20,162 bases of DNA from DASUFP01 sp036274495 (GCA_036274495.1 DASUFP010000091.1:1-20162), one strand, 5' to 3'. Numbered from the stretch's first letter, positions 7,569 through 15,816 are shown. A program made the numbers and translations. The notes: generated by a model from the sequence alone, not told the origin.

Positions 7569-8459
7569 ATGGCCGTAAGGCGCTTTTTAGCTCACCTTCA
7601 ATACGAAAAAAGATTTTCAGCTCATACTTTAAGAGCTTACGAATCCGATCTGGGTCAATTCTTCGCATATATGGAATCCGGGTATCCCGGTGTTCCGGTT
7701 GCTGAAATCAACCATTTTCAAATACGTTCCTGGATTGTAGGGTTAATCGACACCGGTGTAACACCCCGTTCGGTAAACCGTAAGATTACCGCGCTCAAAA
7801 GCTTTTTCAGATTTCTTCTCAGGGAAAAACTCATTCAGCAGAGTCCCATGGTGAAAATTCAGTCACCAAAGGTTCCCAAAAGGCTGCCGGCATTTGTAGA
7901 TGAAAACCGGATGACTGAACTCTTTGATACAGTTCCTTTTGAAGATGGCTTTAAAGGTGTAAGGGACCGCACCATGCTGGAACTGTTCTATGGTACAGGC
8001 ATGCGTTTGTCGGAGTTGATTAACCTGCAGTTAAAAGATGTCAGCTTTCATCAGAATACTATTAAAGTGCTTGGAAAAAGAAACAAGGAGCGCATCATCC
8101 CGATTTCGGATACCCTGTCAGCTGTATTGAAGAACTATATAGCCGAAAGGAAAACATTTATGTCGGAGAATAATTCGGCAGGTGATTTTCTTTTTGTTGA
8201 TAATCGCTGCAACAAAGTTTATCCGAAATTCGTTTACAGGACTGTGAAGAGATACCTGGGGAGCGTTACTACCGGCGACAAAAAAAACCCGCATATTTTA
8301 AGGCACACTTTTGCGACACATATGTTAAACAATGGTGCCGAAATTAACGCCGTTAAAGAAATTCTCGGACATTCAAGTCTGGCAGCCACACAGGTATATA
8401 CTCACAATACCATCGAAAAACTTAAGAATATTTACAAACAGGCACACCCAAAGGCCTGA
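7569..8459 (+). CDS. xerC: Tyrosine recombinase XerC/XerD family
   Basis: A 296-aa site-specific tyrosine recombinase; Xer proteins resolve chromosome dimers at dif. The N-terminal SAM-like core-binding domain occupies about 1-90 (YEKRFSAHTLRAYESDLGQF). The catalytic domain has Arg146 (GTGMRLSELI), Lys170 (LGKRNKER), His242/Arg245 (HILRHTFATH), His268 (ILGHSS) and the nucleophile Tyr277 (TQVYTHNTIEKL). All catalytic residues are present and the length is standard. Its fixed place between rpsU and hpf in this phylum marks it as the housekeeping Xer protein, not a phage integrase. The hpf ATG begins 15 bases after its stop, so they are likely co-transcribed. XerC versus XerD cannot be separated confidently. 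Confidence 0.93.
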   Translation: MAVRRFLAHLQYEKRFSAHTLRAYESDLGQFFAYMESGYPGVPVAEINHFQIRSWIVGLIDTGVTPRSVNRKITALKSFFRFLLREKLIQQSPMVKIQSPKVPKRLPAFVDENRMTELFDTVPFEDGFKGVRDRTMLELFYGTGMRLSELINLQLKDVSFHQNTIKVLGKRNKERIIPISDTLSAVLKNYIAERKTFMSENNSAGDFLFVDNRCNKVYPKFVYRTVKRYLGSVTTGDKKNPHILRHTFATHMLNNGAEINAVKEILGHSSLAATQVYTHNTIEKLKNIYKQAHPKA

Positions 8460-8473
8460 AAACGTATCTACCT

Positions 8474-8773
8474 ATGAAAATAAAAGTTCAATCAATTCAT
8501 TTTGATGCCGACCAGAAGTTACTCGATTTTGTGCAGGAACGTGCTGACAAACTAACCCATTTTTTCGACCAGATAATAGATGGTGAGGTATTTCTCAGAC
8601 TCGATAAATCGGCTACAAATGATAACAAGATAACCGAGGTCCGGATTAATACACCGGGTAAAATTCTTTTCGCCAAAGAGCAGTGTAAGACCTTTGAAGA
8701 AGCCGCCGACAATGCATTTGAGGCACTGCGACGCCAGATTACCAAGCATAAAGAAAAGCTTCGTGGCGAATAA
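8474..8773 (+). CDS. hpf: Ribosome hibernation promoting factor, short form
   Basis: HPF/RaiA proteins bind the 30S decoding centre and silence ribosomes in stationary phase or stress. The 99-aa product has the family's beta-alpha fold signatures: MKIKVQSIHFDADQKLLDFV at the start, then a DGEVFLRLDKS strand, then the conserved basic C-terminal helix FEEAADNAFEALRRQITKHK. It lacks the long-form C-terminal dimerisation domain, so it is a short HPF/YfiA type. It follows xerC closely in the rpsU block. In most Bacteroidota the Thr tRNA of the tuf cluster comes next; here about 6.7 kb intervenes. Confidence 0.93.
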   Translation: MKIKVQSIHFDADQKLLDFVQERADKLTHFFDQIIDGEVFLRLDKSATNDNKITEVRINTPGKILFAKEQCKTFEEAADNAFEALRRQITKHKEKLRGE

Positions 8774-8787
8774 CTGCAACGGTTAGT

Positions 8788-8806
8788 CGGGTCTTGTACC
8801 CGTTTT
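8788..8806 (+). terminator. Short hairpin after hpf (weak terminator candidate)
   Basis: CGGGT and ACCCG pair over a CTTGT loop, followed by TTTT. The stem is only 5 bp and the T-run short, so termination efficiency is doubtful, but the position 15 bases after the hpf stop fits the end of the rpsU-xerC-hpf unit. Confidence 0.4.
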
Positions 8807-8860
8807 GACTTAACATTTCTTATTTTCGCAGTACTTACGATTGTTCTGAGATAATGCGAA

Positions 8861-9598
8861 ATGGATACCATGACAACTGAGCCGGCAGTGGCAATCGACT
8901 TTTATGAGAGTGGGGAGTATCTTAAAAAGCATCCTGACTGGCATTCGGAAGATGCAGACTGGAAAGCCCGCAATATTTTAAAAATTATTTCCCGGAACAA
9001 CCTGGCTCCAAAAGCTATTTGTGAAATCGGGTGCGGTTCAGGTGAAATTCTGAATGTGCTTCATGGATTGCTTTCCGAATCTGTTTCCTTTTCGGGATTC
9101 GACATTTCTCCTCAGGCAATAACCCTGGCATCAAAAAGGGAGAAGAGCAGATTGCATTTCGAATTGAAAGCACTCGAGGCAATTCCTGCAACAAGGAGTT
9201 TTGACCTTGGTTTAATGATTGATGTGTTTGAACATGTTGAAGACTTTTACGGATTTATCAGAAAGTCGCGCGACACATCACGACAAATGATATTTCATAT
9301 TCCACTCGATATTTCCGTTCAAAGCATCATACGTGTTCGTCCGCTGCAGCGCAAAAGAGAAAAGTCGGGTCACATTCATTTTTTTACAAAGGAAACGGCA
9401 TTGGCTGCGCTGAGAGATTCCGGATACCGGGTAATCGATCATTTTTACACAGGTTCATATACCGAACGGCCTGCCAGAACGGTGCTATCCGCAATAGCTA
9501 AAATTCCGCGGAAACTCTTTTTTGCCATTCACCGCGATCTTACAGTAAGATGGCTGGGCGGATATTCACTGATGGTGTTGGCTGAACCCGGAAAGTAG
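8861..9598 (+). CDS. Class I SAM-dependent methyltransferase, substrate unknown
   Basis: A 245-aa cytoplasmic protein with a class I Rossmann methyltransferase fold. Motif I is EIGCGSGE (residues 55-62), the SAM-binding glycine loop. The acidic residue after strand 2 is in GFDISPQAI. DVFEHV (121-126) is the post-motif signature of the Methyltransf_23/Methyltransf_11 group. The C-terminal part has IHFFTKETALAAL and a GYSLMVLAEP end, as in methyltransferases linked to lipid, quinone or surface-glycan modification, but the substrate cannot be deduced. An imperfect promoter (TATTTTCG at 8821-8828) precedes it. It ends 21 bases from the convergent 9620 gene with no terminator visible between. It is one of three genes separating hpf from the tRNA-tuf cluster. 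Confidence 0.85.
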   Translation: MDTMTTEPAVAIDFYESGEYLKKHPDWHSEDADWKARNILKIISRNNLAPKAICEIGCGSGEILNVLHGLLSESVSFSGFDISPQAITLASKREKSRLHFELKALEAIPATRSFDLGLMIDVFEHVEDFYGFIRKSRDTSRQMIFHIPLDISVQSIIRVRPLQRKREKSGHIHFFTKETALAALRDSGYRVIDHFYTGSYTERPARTVLSAIAKIPRKLFFAIHRDLTVRWLGGYSLMVLAEPGK

Positions 9599-9619
9599 CC
9601 GCTGCAATCCATTACCCTT

Positions 9620-12600
9620 TTACTCTTTTATGATTTTGGTGGTGTGCCGCTCATAACCATCATCAATTACCAGCTGATATACCGCAGGAGCCAGGAAATC
9701 CAAATCGATTACATGGCTGCTGAAACCTTCCGGAAAGGTATGCGAATCAACGTAAACGAGTCTTCCGGTTACATCAAAAACCGATATTCGGGATACGTGT
9801 GATCTGTCGAAGTTCGCAAGTAAATGTACCTGATTATAGAAGGGATTGGGAAAAATACCTGTAATGCCTGTGTTTGCTGCCGAAGGGTGGCAATTGGATG
9901 CAATGGTTGCAAGTGCCGCTACCGATCCGTCATAATCAGCTTGCAACAAACGATAGTGCATTTGTCCGGATCCATTTTCGGCAGAATCCACAACAGAATA
10001 AAATGAACTCATTGATGTTGTTCCCGCTCCCTTGACTATTTGCAGCAGCTGAAAGTGCTGTCCATCGGTACTCTTTTCAACCATAAAATAGTCGGAGTTG
10101 ATTTCGGAAGCGGTTTGCCAGCTGATCACCACCTGTTGTTTGTTACATTCGGCACGAAAATCAATCAACTCAACAGGCAATGGAATGGACTGTGGTGAAA
10201 GGTTGAAGTTTTCGGTTAAAAATGTATTCCATGCCGGTTTGGTTATCGACGACAACACCGGTGAACCGGCTCCGGTAATCAGCACTGCACTTATTGCGCG
10301 CCACTGTACTGGAGCGTTGACTCCCCACTGTGTCATGAGCAGCGACGGCAATGGTGCTATGCCATCGGCAGTTGCATCAAAATAGAGTGTGACATCAGTA
10401 TCGGCATTTCCCGAGTCCCTGTTTATTTTCTGATACCATAGGTTGTTGATAATTCCCAGTGTGGGGTCTTTCAGAAATACCGAATAGCCATCAATGGTAG
10501 GATCGTTATTTACGAATCGGGCCGAGTAGGTGTGCGGTGCATTGGTTCCGGGCTTAAGTGCAACGGGCCTGAAACGGGGAGCACCACCCTGACTCGAGCC
10601 CAGAGGGAACAGGTAGGTGCCGGTTGAAGCGGTGTTTCTTCTGAGTCGCCCTGCACCGGTACTGCTTACAAAGCCCTGCACCGGTGTTGAATTCAATCCT
10701 CCTGTTCGTGTAATGGCACCTGTGGCCGTATTGGTTACATGTAAAATGTTTCCCTGAGTTGCCAGTTCCCTGTCGTTTAGCGCAAGTATACCCTCAACAT
10801 ACGTGAGGAGTGTAATTGTTTTGATGCCGGTACCCGATAAGGTTAAGTTGTTGAATCGGGTAGGGGTGGTACCGGTTATCAGCTGCGCGGCGCCAAGCAA
10901 CTGATGTGTCCCCGGACTTGCGTTAATGTATGCAGGACTGGAAGAGTTGTTGGTCCAGTCGCCCGTAAGTGTAACCAGTCCCGAATTATCAAAATTTCCT
11001 ATAGAGGCACCGTTATCCTGGTTGATGATGCCGCCCTCCACCGTTATCAATCCGCCCGGCTGAATGAAAATAAGTGAGCCGTCATTCACTATTAATCCCG
11101 ATCCTGCAGCAGGGCAATTTGTAACGGTGATATAATTTGTAAGTGTAATGCTGTTTGAGCCAAATGCATTGGTTACCTGCAAGGTAACGTTATACGTTCC
11201 CGGAGCGGCATAACTCACCACAGGGTTTTGGGCTGCCGATACTGCCGGGGCCCCTCCGGGGAATGTCCACGACCAGCTTGCCGGAATATTCGTCGACAAA
11301 TCGGTGAAGTTTACCTGCTGGCCGGCACAAATAACTCCCGGCCATCCTGCAAAAGCTGCAACCGGTGCCGAACATAGGTTGACAGTGATGTAGGCGACTT
11401 TTGTAATGGTATTTGACCCGCTTCCGTTGGATGCTGTAAGTGTTACAGCATATGTGCCGGGGGTGTTATAAGTAACTGAAGGGTTTTGAGCCAGTGAAGT
11501 GGCCGGTGTTCCTCCGGTAAAGGTCCATTGCCAGTAATTGGGCGCGTTGGTTGACAGATCGGTAAAAGATACAGTGCCTCCTGAGCAGAGCGAAGTGGGT
11601 GATGCCGAAAAATCAGTAACGGGAGGTGGCGGACAACTGTTGACAACTATGTAGCCTGTTTTGGTGACGGAGCCGCTTCCGTATGGGTTTGTCGCGGTAA
11701 GCGAAACGTCATATATTCCCGGTACGTTATATGTAATCAAAGGATTCTGGGAGGCCGATACAGCAGGTGTGCCGCCGGTAAAGGTCCATGACCAGGAGGT
11801 AGGCGTATTGGTTGATGCATCCAGAAACTGCACCTGCTGTCCGGCACAAACCGTTTGCGGATTGCCCGAGAAATCAGCCGTTGGCGGCGGACAGGTTAAA
11901 ACAGTTATGTAACCGGTTTTGGTTTCAGTATCACTGCCAAAGGCATTGCTCACAACAAGTGTTACCGTGTAAACACCGGGGGAGGCGTAATTAATAACGG
12001 GCGGATTCTGTCCCGCAAACACCGCCGGTACTCCCCCAGGGAAAGACCAGTTCCAGCTGGTAGGGGCATTGATGCTCTGATCGGTAAATGTTACATTGAG
12101 TGAATTGCATCCTGTTAAAGGGCTTCCGGCAAAATCGGCGATAGGTGCATTGATGGCACAACTGCCTGCCGTGAGTGCTATTAATGGAGAAGGACCACAG
12201 GAGTTTGCTATGGTACTGCGGCTCCTAATATCATTGCCTCCCGCGGTTTCACTTGCGGCAGTTAATGTCCTCCGGTCGGTATTGGGGCCCACCGCATAGT
12301 TCATAACCGTTACGGGAAGAATGGTGTGACCTAACTGATGGCTGTGGCCCAGTTCGTGTAAGCAAACCGATTCAAAGTCGTAGAGACCTCCGGCAGTGGG
12401 AGCAGGACCGTAATTCCAGTTGATGCCTCCGGTTCCGTTGGTCCTGAATTTTAAATCATTTTCAGTCACATACCAAACACCGCTTCCGCAACCGCTGTAA
12501 TAACTGTATGAAACGCCGAGTACACCTGCCGGCAATGCACAGCTTCCATCAAAGGTTACTATGTTGCTTCCGTCGAGTGCCTGACAACTGAGTGCTGTTG

Positions 12601-13669
12601 TCCCGGAACGGTTAAAATTTACGAGTGTACCGCATCTCCAGGTCTGCAGTGCTCTTTCAAAAGCGGCTACTGCCGGAGCGTTGCCGTTGAAAGTATTATT
12701 ATATGCCCAGGTATATCCGCCTGTTCCGTTATCGTTAACCAGGTCGGGTTGATAATAAACACCACCCGAATTCACATTTGTCTCGTTGTAGTTTATGGTT
12801 ATTGTAACACCCGATGTAGTGGTTTCATTCAAGTCGTTGGTGACTCTCACCGAGCCGCTCCCCGCACCCGTAGGTACCCAAGCCTGTATAGATGTGTTGG
12901 TCCAGGAGATGATATGATTGGCCGGAGTAGGAATAAAACCGGCTCCGCCGTTATTGGCATCAGGAAACTCAAGCAGTCGTGTGCCGCCAAAAGGACCTGC
13001 ACCAAAATTGTTTCCCGATACCGTGATCAGCGAAAACGTACCTGCTGTTGAGGGTGACGTAATTCCGGTGATAACAGGTAGCGCCTGCGCGGTGGGATTA
13101 CCCGGCCCCAGATTTTGCGGGGGAAGTGCGTTATACGATTGCACCACCGACCAGCCTGTACCGGTAATTGCCGTGATAGCGGGATACACATGACTAACGA
13201 CCCCCGGGTATGTGTTAAAAGGGTCTGTAGCAGAGAAGGTTCCGGTGTTGTATTGTATAACTCCTTGTGCTGAAGCATAGGCCTCAAAAAATGGCAGTCC
13301 CGAAGCGGTGGTGAGCGGCGGCAGCTGCTGAGCGGGAATGCAGAAAAAGATACCGGTGGTTCCAACCCCTGTGGCAGGTGAAGGGTCGGCTGTTATTTTT
13401 GTGGAACCGATAGTTCCTCCTTCGGTTACCAATACAATTTGTGCACTTGAAAGGGAGCCTTTAAAAAGTTTGTAAACTTCTATGGTATTGCCGGTATAGA
13501 TAAAATCGTGAGTGGAATTCCACCACGACTGACTGCCAACAATTTTCCCTTCAATAATTACGGATGCGTTGGAGACTTTATCGGTCATCGATACCGGCAC
13601 CATCATGCATTGGGCAAATGCACCCGGGCCGAAGGCTGATAAAAACAATATCAGTAAAACTTTTTTCAT
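9620..13669 (-). CDS. Large secreted TIG / metalloprotease-like / 4xPKD protein with T9SS sorting domain
   Basis: A 1349-aa T9SS cargo protein. A signal peptide (MKKVLLILFLSAFGPGAFA) opens it. A TIG/IPT domain lies at about 197-297 (PVITGITSPSTAGTF, VSGNNFG). A matrixin-like metalloprotease domain follows with HELGHSHQLGH at residues 438-448 and a Met-turn TVMNY at 454-458; the usual Gly at position 8 of the zinc motif is Gln. Four tandem PKD domains span about 509-850. A beta-rich region with adhesin-like repeats runs to about 1170. A Bacteroidota module beginning LPVELIDFRAECNKQQ comes before the sorting domain at about 1267-1349 (GIFPNPFYNQVHLL, ISVFDVTGRLVYV). It starts 19 bases after the stop of the 536-aa gene, so the two form an operon. 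Proteolytic activity is inferred, not shown. Confidence 0.9.
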   Translation of the reverse strand: MKKVLLILFLSAFGPGAFAQCMMVPVSMTDKVSNASVIIEGKIVGSQSWWNSTHDFIYTGNTIEVYKLFKGSLSSAQIVLVTEGGTIGSTKITADPSPATGVGTTGIFFCIPAQQLPPLTTASGLPFFEAYASAQGVIQYNTGTFSATDPFNTYPGVVSHVYPAITAITGTGWSVVQSYNALPPQNLGPGNPTAQALPVITGITSPSTAGTFSLITVSGNNFGAGPFGGTRLLEFPDANNGGAGFIPTPANHIISWTNTSIQAWVPTGAGSGSVRVTNDLNETTTSGVTITINYNETNVNSGGVYYQPDLVNDNGTGGYTWAYNNTFNGNAPAVAAFERALQTWRCGTLVNFNRSGTTALSCQALDGSNIVTFDGSCALPAGVLGVSYSYYSGCGSGVWYVTENDLKFRTNGTGGINWNYGPAPTAGGLYDFESVCLHELGHSHQLGHTILPVTVMNYAVGPNTDRRTLTAASETAGGNDIRSRSTIANSCGPSPLIALTAGSCAINAPIADFAGSPLTGCNSLNVTFTDQSINAPTSWNWSFPGGVPAVFAGQNPPVINYASPGVYTVTLVVSNAFGSDTETKTGYITVLTCPPPTADFSGNPQTVCAGQQVQFLDASTNTPTSWSWTFTGGTPAVSASQNPLITYNVPGIYDVSLTATNPYGSGSVTKTGYIVVNSCPPPPVTDFSASPTSLCSGGTVSFTDLSTNAPNYWQWTFTGGTPATSLAQNPSVTYNTPGTYAVTLTASNGSGSNTITKVAYITVNLCSAPVAAFAGWPGVICAGQQVNFTDLSTNIPASWSWTFPGGAPAVSAAQNPVVSYAAPGTYNVTLQVTNAFGSNSITLTNYITVTNCPAAGSGLIVNDGSLIFIQPGGLITVEGGIINQDNGASIGNFDNSGLVTLTGDWTNNSSSPAYINASPGTHQLLGAAQLITGTTPTRFNNLTLSGTGIKTITLLTYVEGILALNDRELATQGNILHVTNTATGAITRTGGLNSTPVQGFVSSTGAGRLRRNTASTGTYLFPLGSSQGGAPRFRPVALKPGTNAPHTYSARFVNNDPTIDGYSVFLKDPTLGIINNLWYQKINRDSGNADTDVTLYFDATADGIAPLPSLLMTQWGVNAPVQWRAISAVLITGAGSPVLSSITKPAWNTFLTENFNLSPQSIPLPVELIDFRAECNKQQVVISWQTASEINSDYFMVEKSTDGQHFQLLQIVKGAGTTSMSSFYSVVDSAENGSGQMHYRLLQADYDGSVAALATIASNCHPSAANTGITGIFPNPFYNQVHLLANFDRSHVSRISVFDVTGRLVYVDSHTFPEGFSSHVIDLDFLAPAVYQLVIDDGYERHTTKIIKE
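11110..12150 (-). repeat. Four tandem PKD-coding repeats, period about 260 bp
   Basis: Within the 1349-aa gene, four PKD units lie head to tail. The aligned W-W(S/T)F codons fall near 11265, 11523, 11784 and 12045, so the unit is 258-261 bp (86-87 aa). Each has a Cys near its start, an S-W-x-W-(S/T)-F core, a GG(T/V/A)PA stretch, and PG(V/I/T)Y(D/A/T/N)V(T/S)L then ITV at its end. The repeats are diverged rather than identical. Confidence 0.85.
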
Positions 13670-13688
13670 GAGAAGATGCCGTTGCCGG

Positions 13689-15299
13689 TTATCTCGGCGG
13701 GTTCAGAGATGGCTGAGATGAGGAAGCAGGCGTTGCTACTTTCAGATCAGGGGTTTTTCCGTAAATCTGCAATTCAATTCCTTTACCATAAAGGCCCGGC
13801 ATCAGGTAGCGGCCAACTGCACTTCCGGTTTTTGCCACTTCAACTGCTCTCAGTTCAGGGTTTTGTTGAAGATATGGGTCGTTTCTTTCGGCCGACAACT
13901 GCCACGACACCTTCATGCCGGGTGCACCGCCCGCAATTACAAATTGTTTGTTGGTGACCTCCTGTTTAATATAGAGCAATGCGGATTGTCCTATTGGGGT
14001 GAGGTTATAGGTATAGTCGGTGCCGTTGACACTTTCGAACCAGGCCGGAAGTTGCACAACGGCTTCGCCGTTTGCATCGAGAAATACATTGCCCCGGTAG
14101 AGGTTAAGAATCTGATCAGACTCAACAGAAAAGTGTTTGAGGTATTTGTTGGCCGGGTCGAGCGGATGATCGATGTTAAATGATTTCACCCCCGATGCTC
14201 CTATGTCCCCGTTTCCGAACAATGCCCATCGGGTGGCGCCGTTAGCACCGGCTGCTTCGGTACCTAAAACTCCTATGGCATTGGCATTTGTAGTTTGATT
14301 GTCGCCTAATACCGCAATTGAGGTCCCGCCGGAGGTTGCAGTAGGTACCACTCCCCATATTCCATAAGGCGATGTACCTGCATTTGCCACCCCCAGCACT
14401 CCTGTGCCGCTGCTTCCAAACCCGACACCATAAACACCTTCACCGCCGGCAGCGTAGGAGGCTCCAATTACCCCGCTGCCTGCTGATGAATCAATTCCGG
14501 TAACCCCGGCACCGCCGGTAAATGAAACAATTGTATTTTTATTGTTGATGCCAAGTACGGCACTTCCGGAAAGGCCGGACGGGACTGCTGAAAACGAAAG
14601 GGTTCCAAACCGGGTTCCCCTGAAGGAGGCGCCGCTGCCCACACCCAGGTAAATACCTCCGAGGTTGTTCCCGGTGGCAATTATTCCTGTGCCATTGGCA
14701 TTTGCGTTTACGGCCTGAACCCCGAATCCTGTCCCGCTATTGGAAGCGCCAAAAACGCCCAGCACACCGGAGTTGCCAAAAACGGCAATTCCGGAGGCGT
14801 TTTCACCATATATGGCACTTCCGGCAGCGGAGTTTACATAGCCATTGATAGCGAAATTGTTGGCAGCATTAATAGCTCCGGCATAACCGGTACCATACAC
14901 TCCAAGAACATCACCGGCCTGGGTGGTGGAACAGTTCATGGAAACGGGTCCGGCCGCAAAGACCCTGTACCGTTCGGTCGATCTGGTTTTAACAACCAGG
15001 TCGACCGAGTCGATGGTTCCGAGGAAATTGAGGGCGGCCGAAGTGCCCGTATTACCGGTAATCATCCAGGCGGGCGCAATACCGCCACCGGCAATAATCA
15101 AGGTGCCGTTGGGGTCAGCCAAAACCAGCCGGTTGCCGACTCCGGCAAGGGTGGATGAGCGGATGTTTCCTACCACATGCAGTTTTTCAAGTGGTGTGGC
15201 GGTGCCGATACCTACATTTTGGGCAGCTGCGAAATAAATGGGGCCGGTTAGAGCGATTGTCAGGACAAGATGCCTGATCTGATAATTAAACTTTCTCAT
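13689..15299 (-). CDS. Exported repeat-rich surface protein, function unknown
   Basis: A 536-aa protein with a signal peptide (about residues 1-26, ending FAAAQ). The mature N-terminus NVGIGTATPLEKLHV is a motif common at the start of Bacteroidota exported and tail-fibre-like proteins. A Gly/Ala/Ser-rich middle (about 100-360) has recurring short units such as GVYG, GVLG, AVLG and GIWG, suggestive of a repetitive beta fold. The C-terminal domain (about 376-500) begins HPLDPANKYLKH and continues with the GNVFLDANGEAVVQLPAWFE stretch, a conserved module I have seen in secreted proteins of several phyla but with no function known to me. No T9SS sorting domain is present; the protein ends QPSLNPPR. 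It is the first gene of a two-gene operon with the 1349-aa protein. Confidence 0.8.
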   Translation of the reverse strand: MRKFNYQIRHLVLTIALTGPIYFAAAQNVGIGTATPLEKLHVVGNIRSSTLAGVGNRLVLADPNGTLIIAGGGIAPAWMITGNTGTSAALNFLGTIDSVDLVVKTRSTERYRVFAAGPVSMNCSTTQAGDVLGVYGTGYAGAINAANNFAINGYVNSAAGSAIYGENASGIAVFGNSGVLGVFGASNSGTGFGVQAVNANANGTGIIATGNNLGGIYLGVGSGASFRGTRFGTLSFSAVPSGLSGSAVLGINNKNTIVSFTGGAGVTGIDSSAGSGVIGASYAAGGEGVYGVGFGSSGTGVLGVANAGTSPYGIWGVVPTATSGGTSIAVLGDNQTTNANAIGVLGTEAAGANGATRWALFGNGDIGASGVKSFNIDHPLDPANKYLKHFSVESDQILNLYRGNVFLDANGEAVVQLPAWFESVNGTDYTYNLTPIGQSALLYIKQEVTNKQFVIAGGAPGMKVSWQLSAERNDPYLQQNPELRAVEVAKTGSAVGRYLMPGLYGKGIELQIYGKTPDLKVATPASSSQPSLNPPR

Positions 15300-15325
15300 T
15301 ACTAATGAGTTATGGGGCTTATTTC

Positions 15326-15333
15326 CAAAATTA
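15326..15333 (-). promoter_or_regulatory. -7 promoter element of the two-gene surface-protein operon
   Basis: The minus strand reads TAATTTTG, a match to TAnnTTTG, 26 bases before the ATG at 15299. No TTG is seen at -33. Confidence 0.48.
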
Positions 15334-15415
15334 ATGAATTAATCGATCAGATTTTACTTATTTATCACCACTTCTTTGAATCGTCCATTCATTTTGTCTT
15401 TTTTGGACGTATTTC

Positions 15416-15443
15416 ATTGGGCTCTCAGACCCAATATTTTTTT
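15416..15443 (+). terminator. Intrinsic terminator upstream of the tRNA-tuf promoter
   Basis: ATTGGG and CCCAAT pair over an 8-nt loop (CTCTCAGA), followed by A and seven T. It would stop plus-strand transcription just before the tRNA promoter, yet the nearest plus-strand gene ends at 9598. It may insulate the cluster from readthrough, or be the ancestral terminator of the hpf unit left behind after insertion. Confidence 0.65.
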
Positions 15444-15452
15444 GATGTCCAT

Positions 15453-15482
15453 TTGTTTATAAAATAATGTTTCCTACATTTG
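15453..15482 (+). promoter_or_regulatory. Promoter of the tRNA-tuf-secE-nusG-rpl cluster (TTG-N19-TACATTTG)
   Basis: TTG at 15453-15455 (within TTTG) and TACATTTG at 15475-15482, spaced by 19 bases, match the Bacteroidota sigma factor consensus fully. Transcription should start near 15488, placing a boxA-like element at about +14 and the first tRNA at about +31. Confidence 0.82.
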
Positions 15483-15501
15483 CATTCCCAAATTTTTGGG
15501 G

Positions 15502-15511
15502 TGTTCTTTGA
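15502..15511 (+). promoter_or_regulatory. boxA-like antitermination element 1
   Basis: TGTTCTTTGA matches the boxA core of rRNA leaders (for example the Bacillus TGTTCTTTGAAAACT form). It sits at about +14 of the predicted transcript, just ahead of the first tRNA-Thr. boxA RNA binds NusB/S10 and, with NusG, prevents premature termination on untranslated RNA. Confidence 0.5.
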
Positions 15512-15518
15512 TATTAAT

Positions 15519-15592
15519 GCCGATGTAGCTCAGTTGGCCAGAGCTACTGATTTGTAATCAGTGGGTCGGGGGTTCGAATCCCTCCATCGGCT
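15519..15592 (+). tRNA. tRNA-Thr (TGT)
   Basis: The acceptor arms GCCGATG and CATCGGC pair perfectly with U as discriminator base. The anticodon loop TTTGTAA gives anticodon TGT, and the T-arm GGGGGTTCGAATCCCTC is canonical. CCA is not encoded. It is first in the Thr-Tyr-Gly-Thr tRNA run before tuf. Confidence 0.96.
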
Positions 15593-15665
15593 CAGCATTG
15601 GTTCGCCTGACAGATCCTGTGCTGATGGTGAGCGTGGTCCCTATTAAATGGGTTCTGTCATTAAC

Positions 15666-15748
15666 GGGGAGATAGCCAAGTGGCCAACGGCAACAGACTG
15701 TAAATCTGTCCTCTTCGGAGTTCGAAGGTTCGAATCCTTCTCTCCCCA
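15666..15748 (+). tRNA. tRNA-Tyr (GTA)
   Basis: This is a class II tRNA with an extended variable arm. The acceptor arms GGGGAGA and TCTCCCC pair, with A as discriminator. The anticodon stem-loop CAGACTGTAAATCTG gives GTA, and the T-loop is TTCGAAT. Length is 83 nt without CCA. Confidence 0.96.
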
Positions 15749-15751
15749 CAC

Positions 15752-15816
15752 GGTTCGTTTGCCACAAGTAAACGAGAAATTAATCCTCTTAGGAAGTTGA
15801 GAAGGAGGAACGAACC
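15752..15816 (+). other. Inverted repeat in the Tyr-Gly tRNA spacer
   Basis: GGTTCGTT (15752-15759) and AACGAACC (15809-15816) are perfect complements and begin 4 bases after tRNA-Tyr. A smaller hairpin, CCACTT against AGGTGG, follows at about 15815-15830. These may be RNA processing or protective structures; the function is inferred. Confidence 0.4.

Noticed and set aside
7569..8459. Tyrosine recombinase as a sign of an integrated mobile element
   Set aside because: Its fixed place between rpsU and hpf is the conserved housekeeping Xer locus. No att-like repeats or phage genes accompany it.
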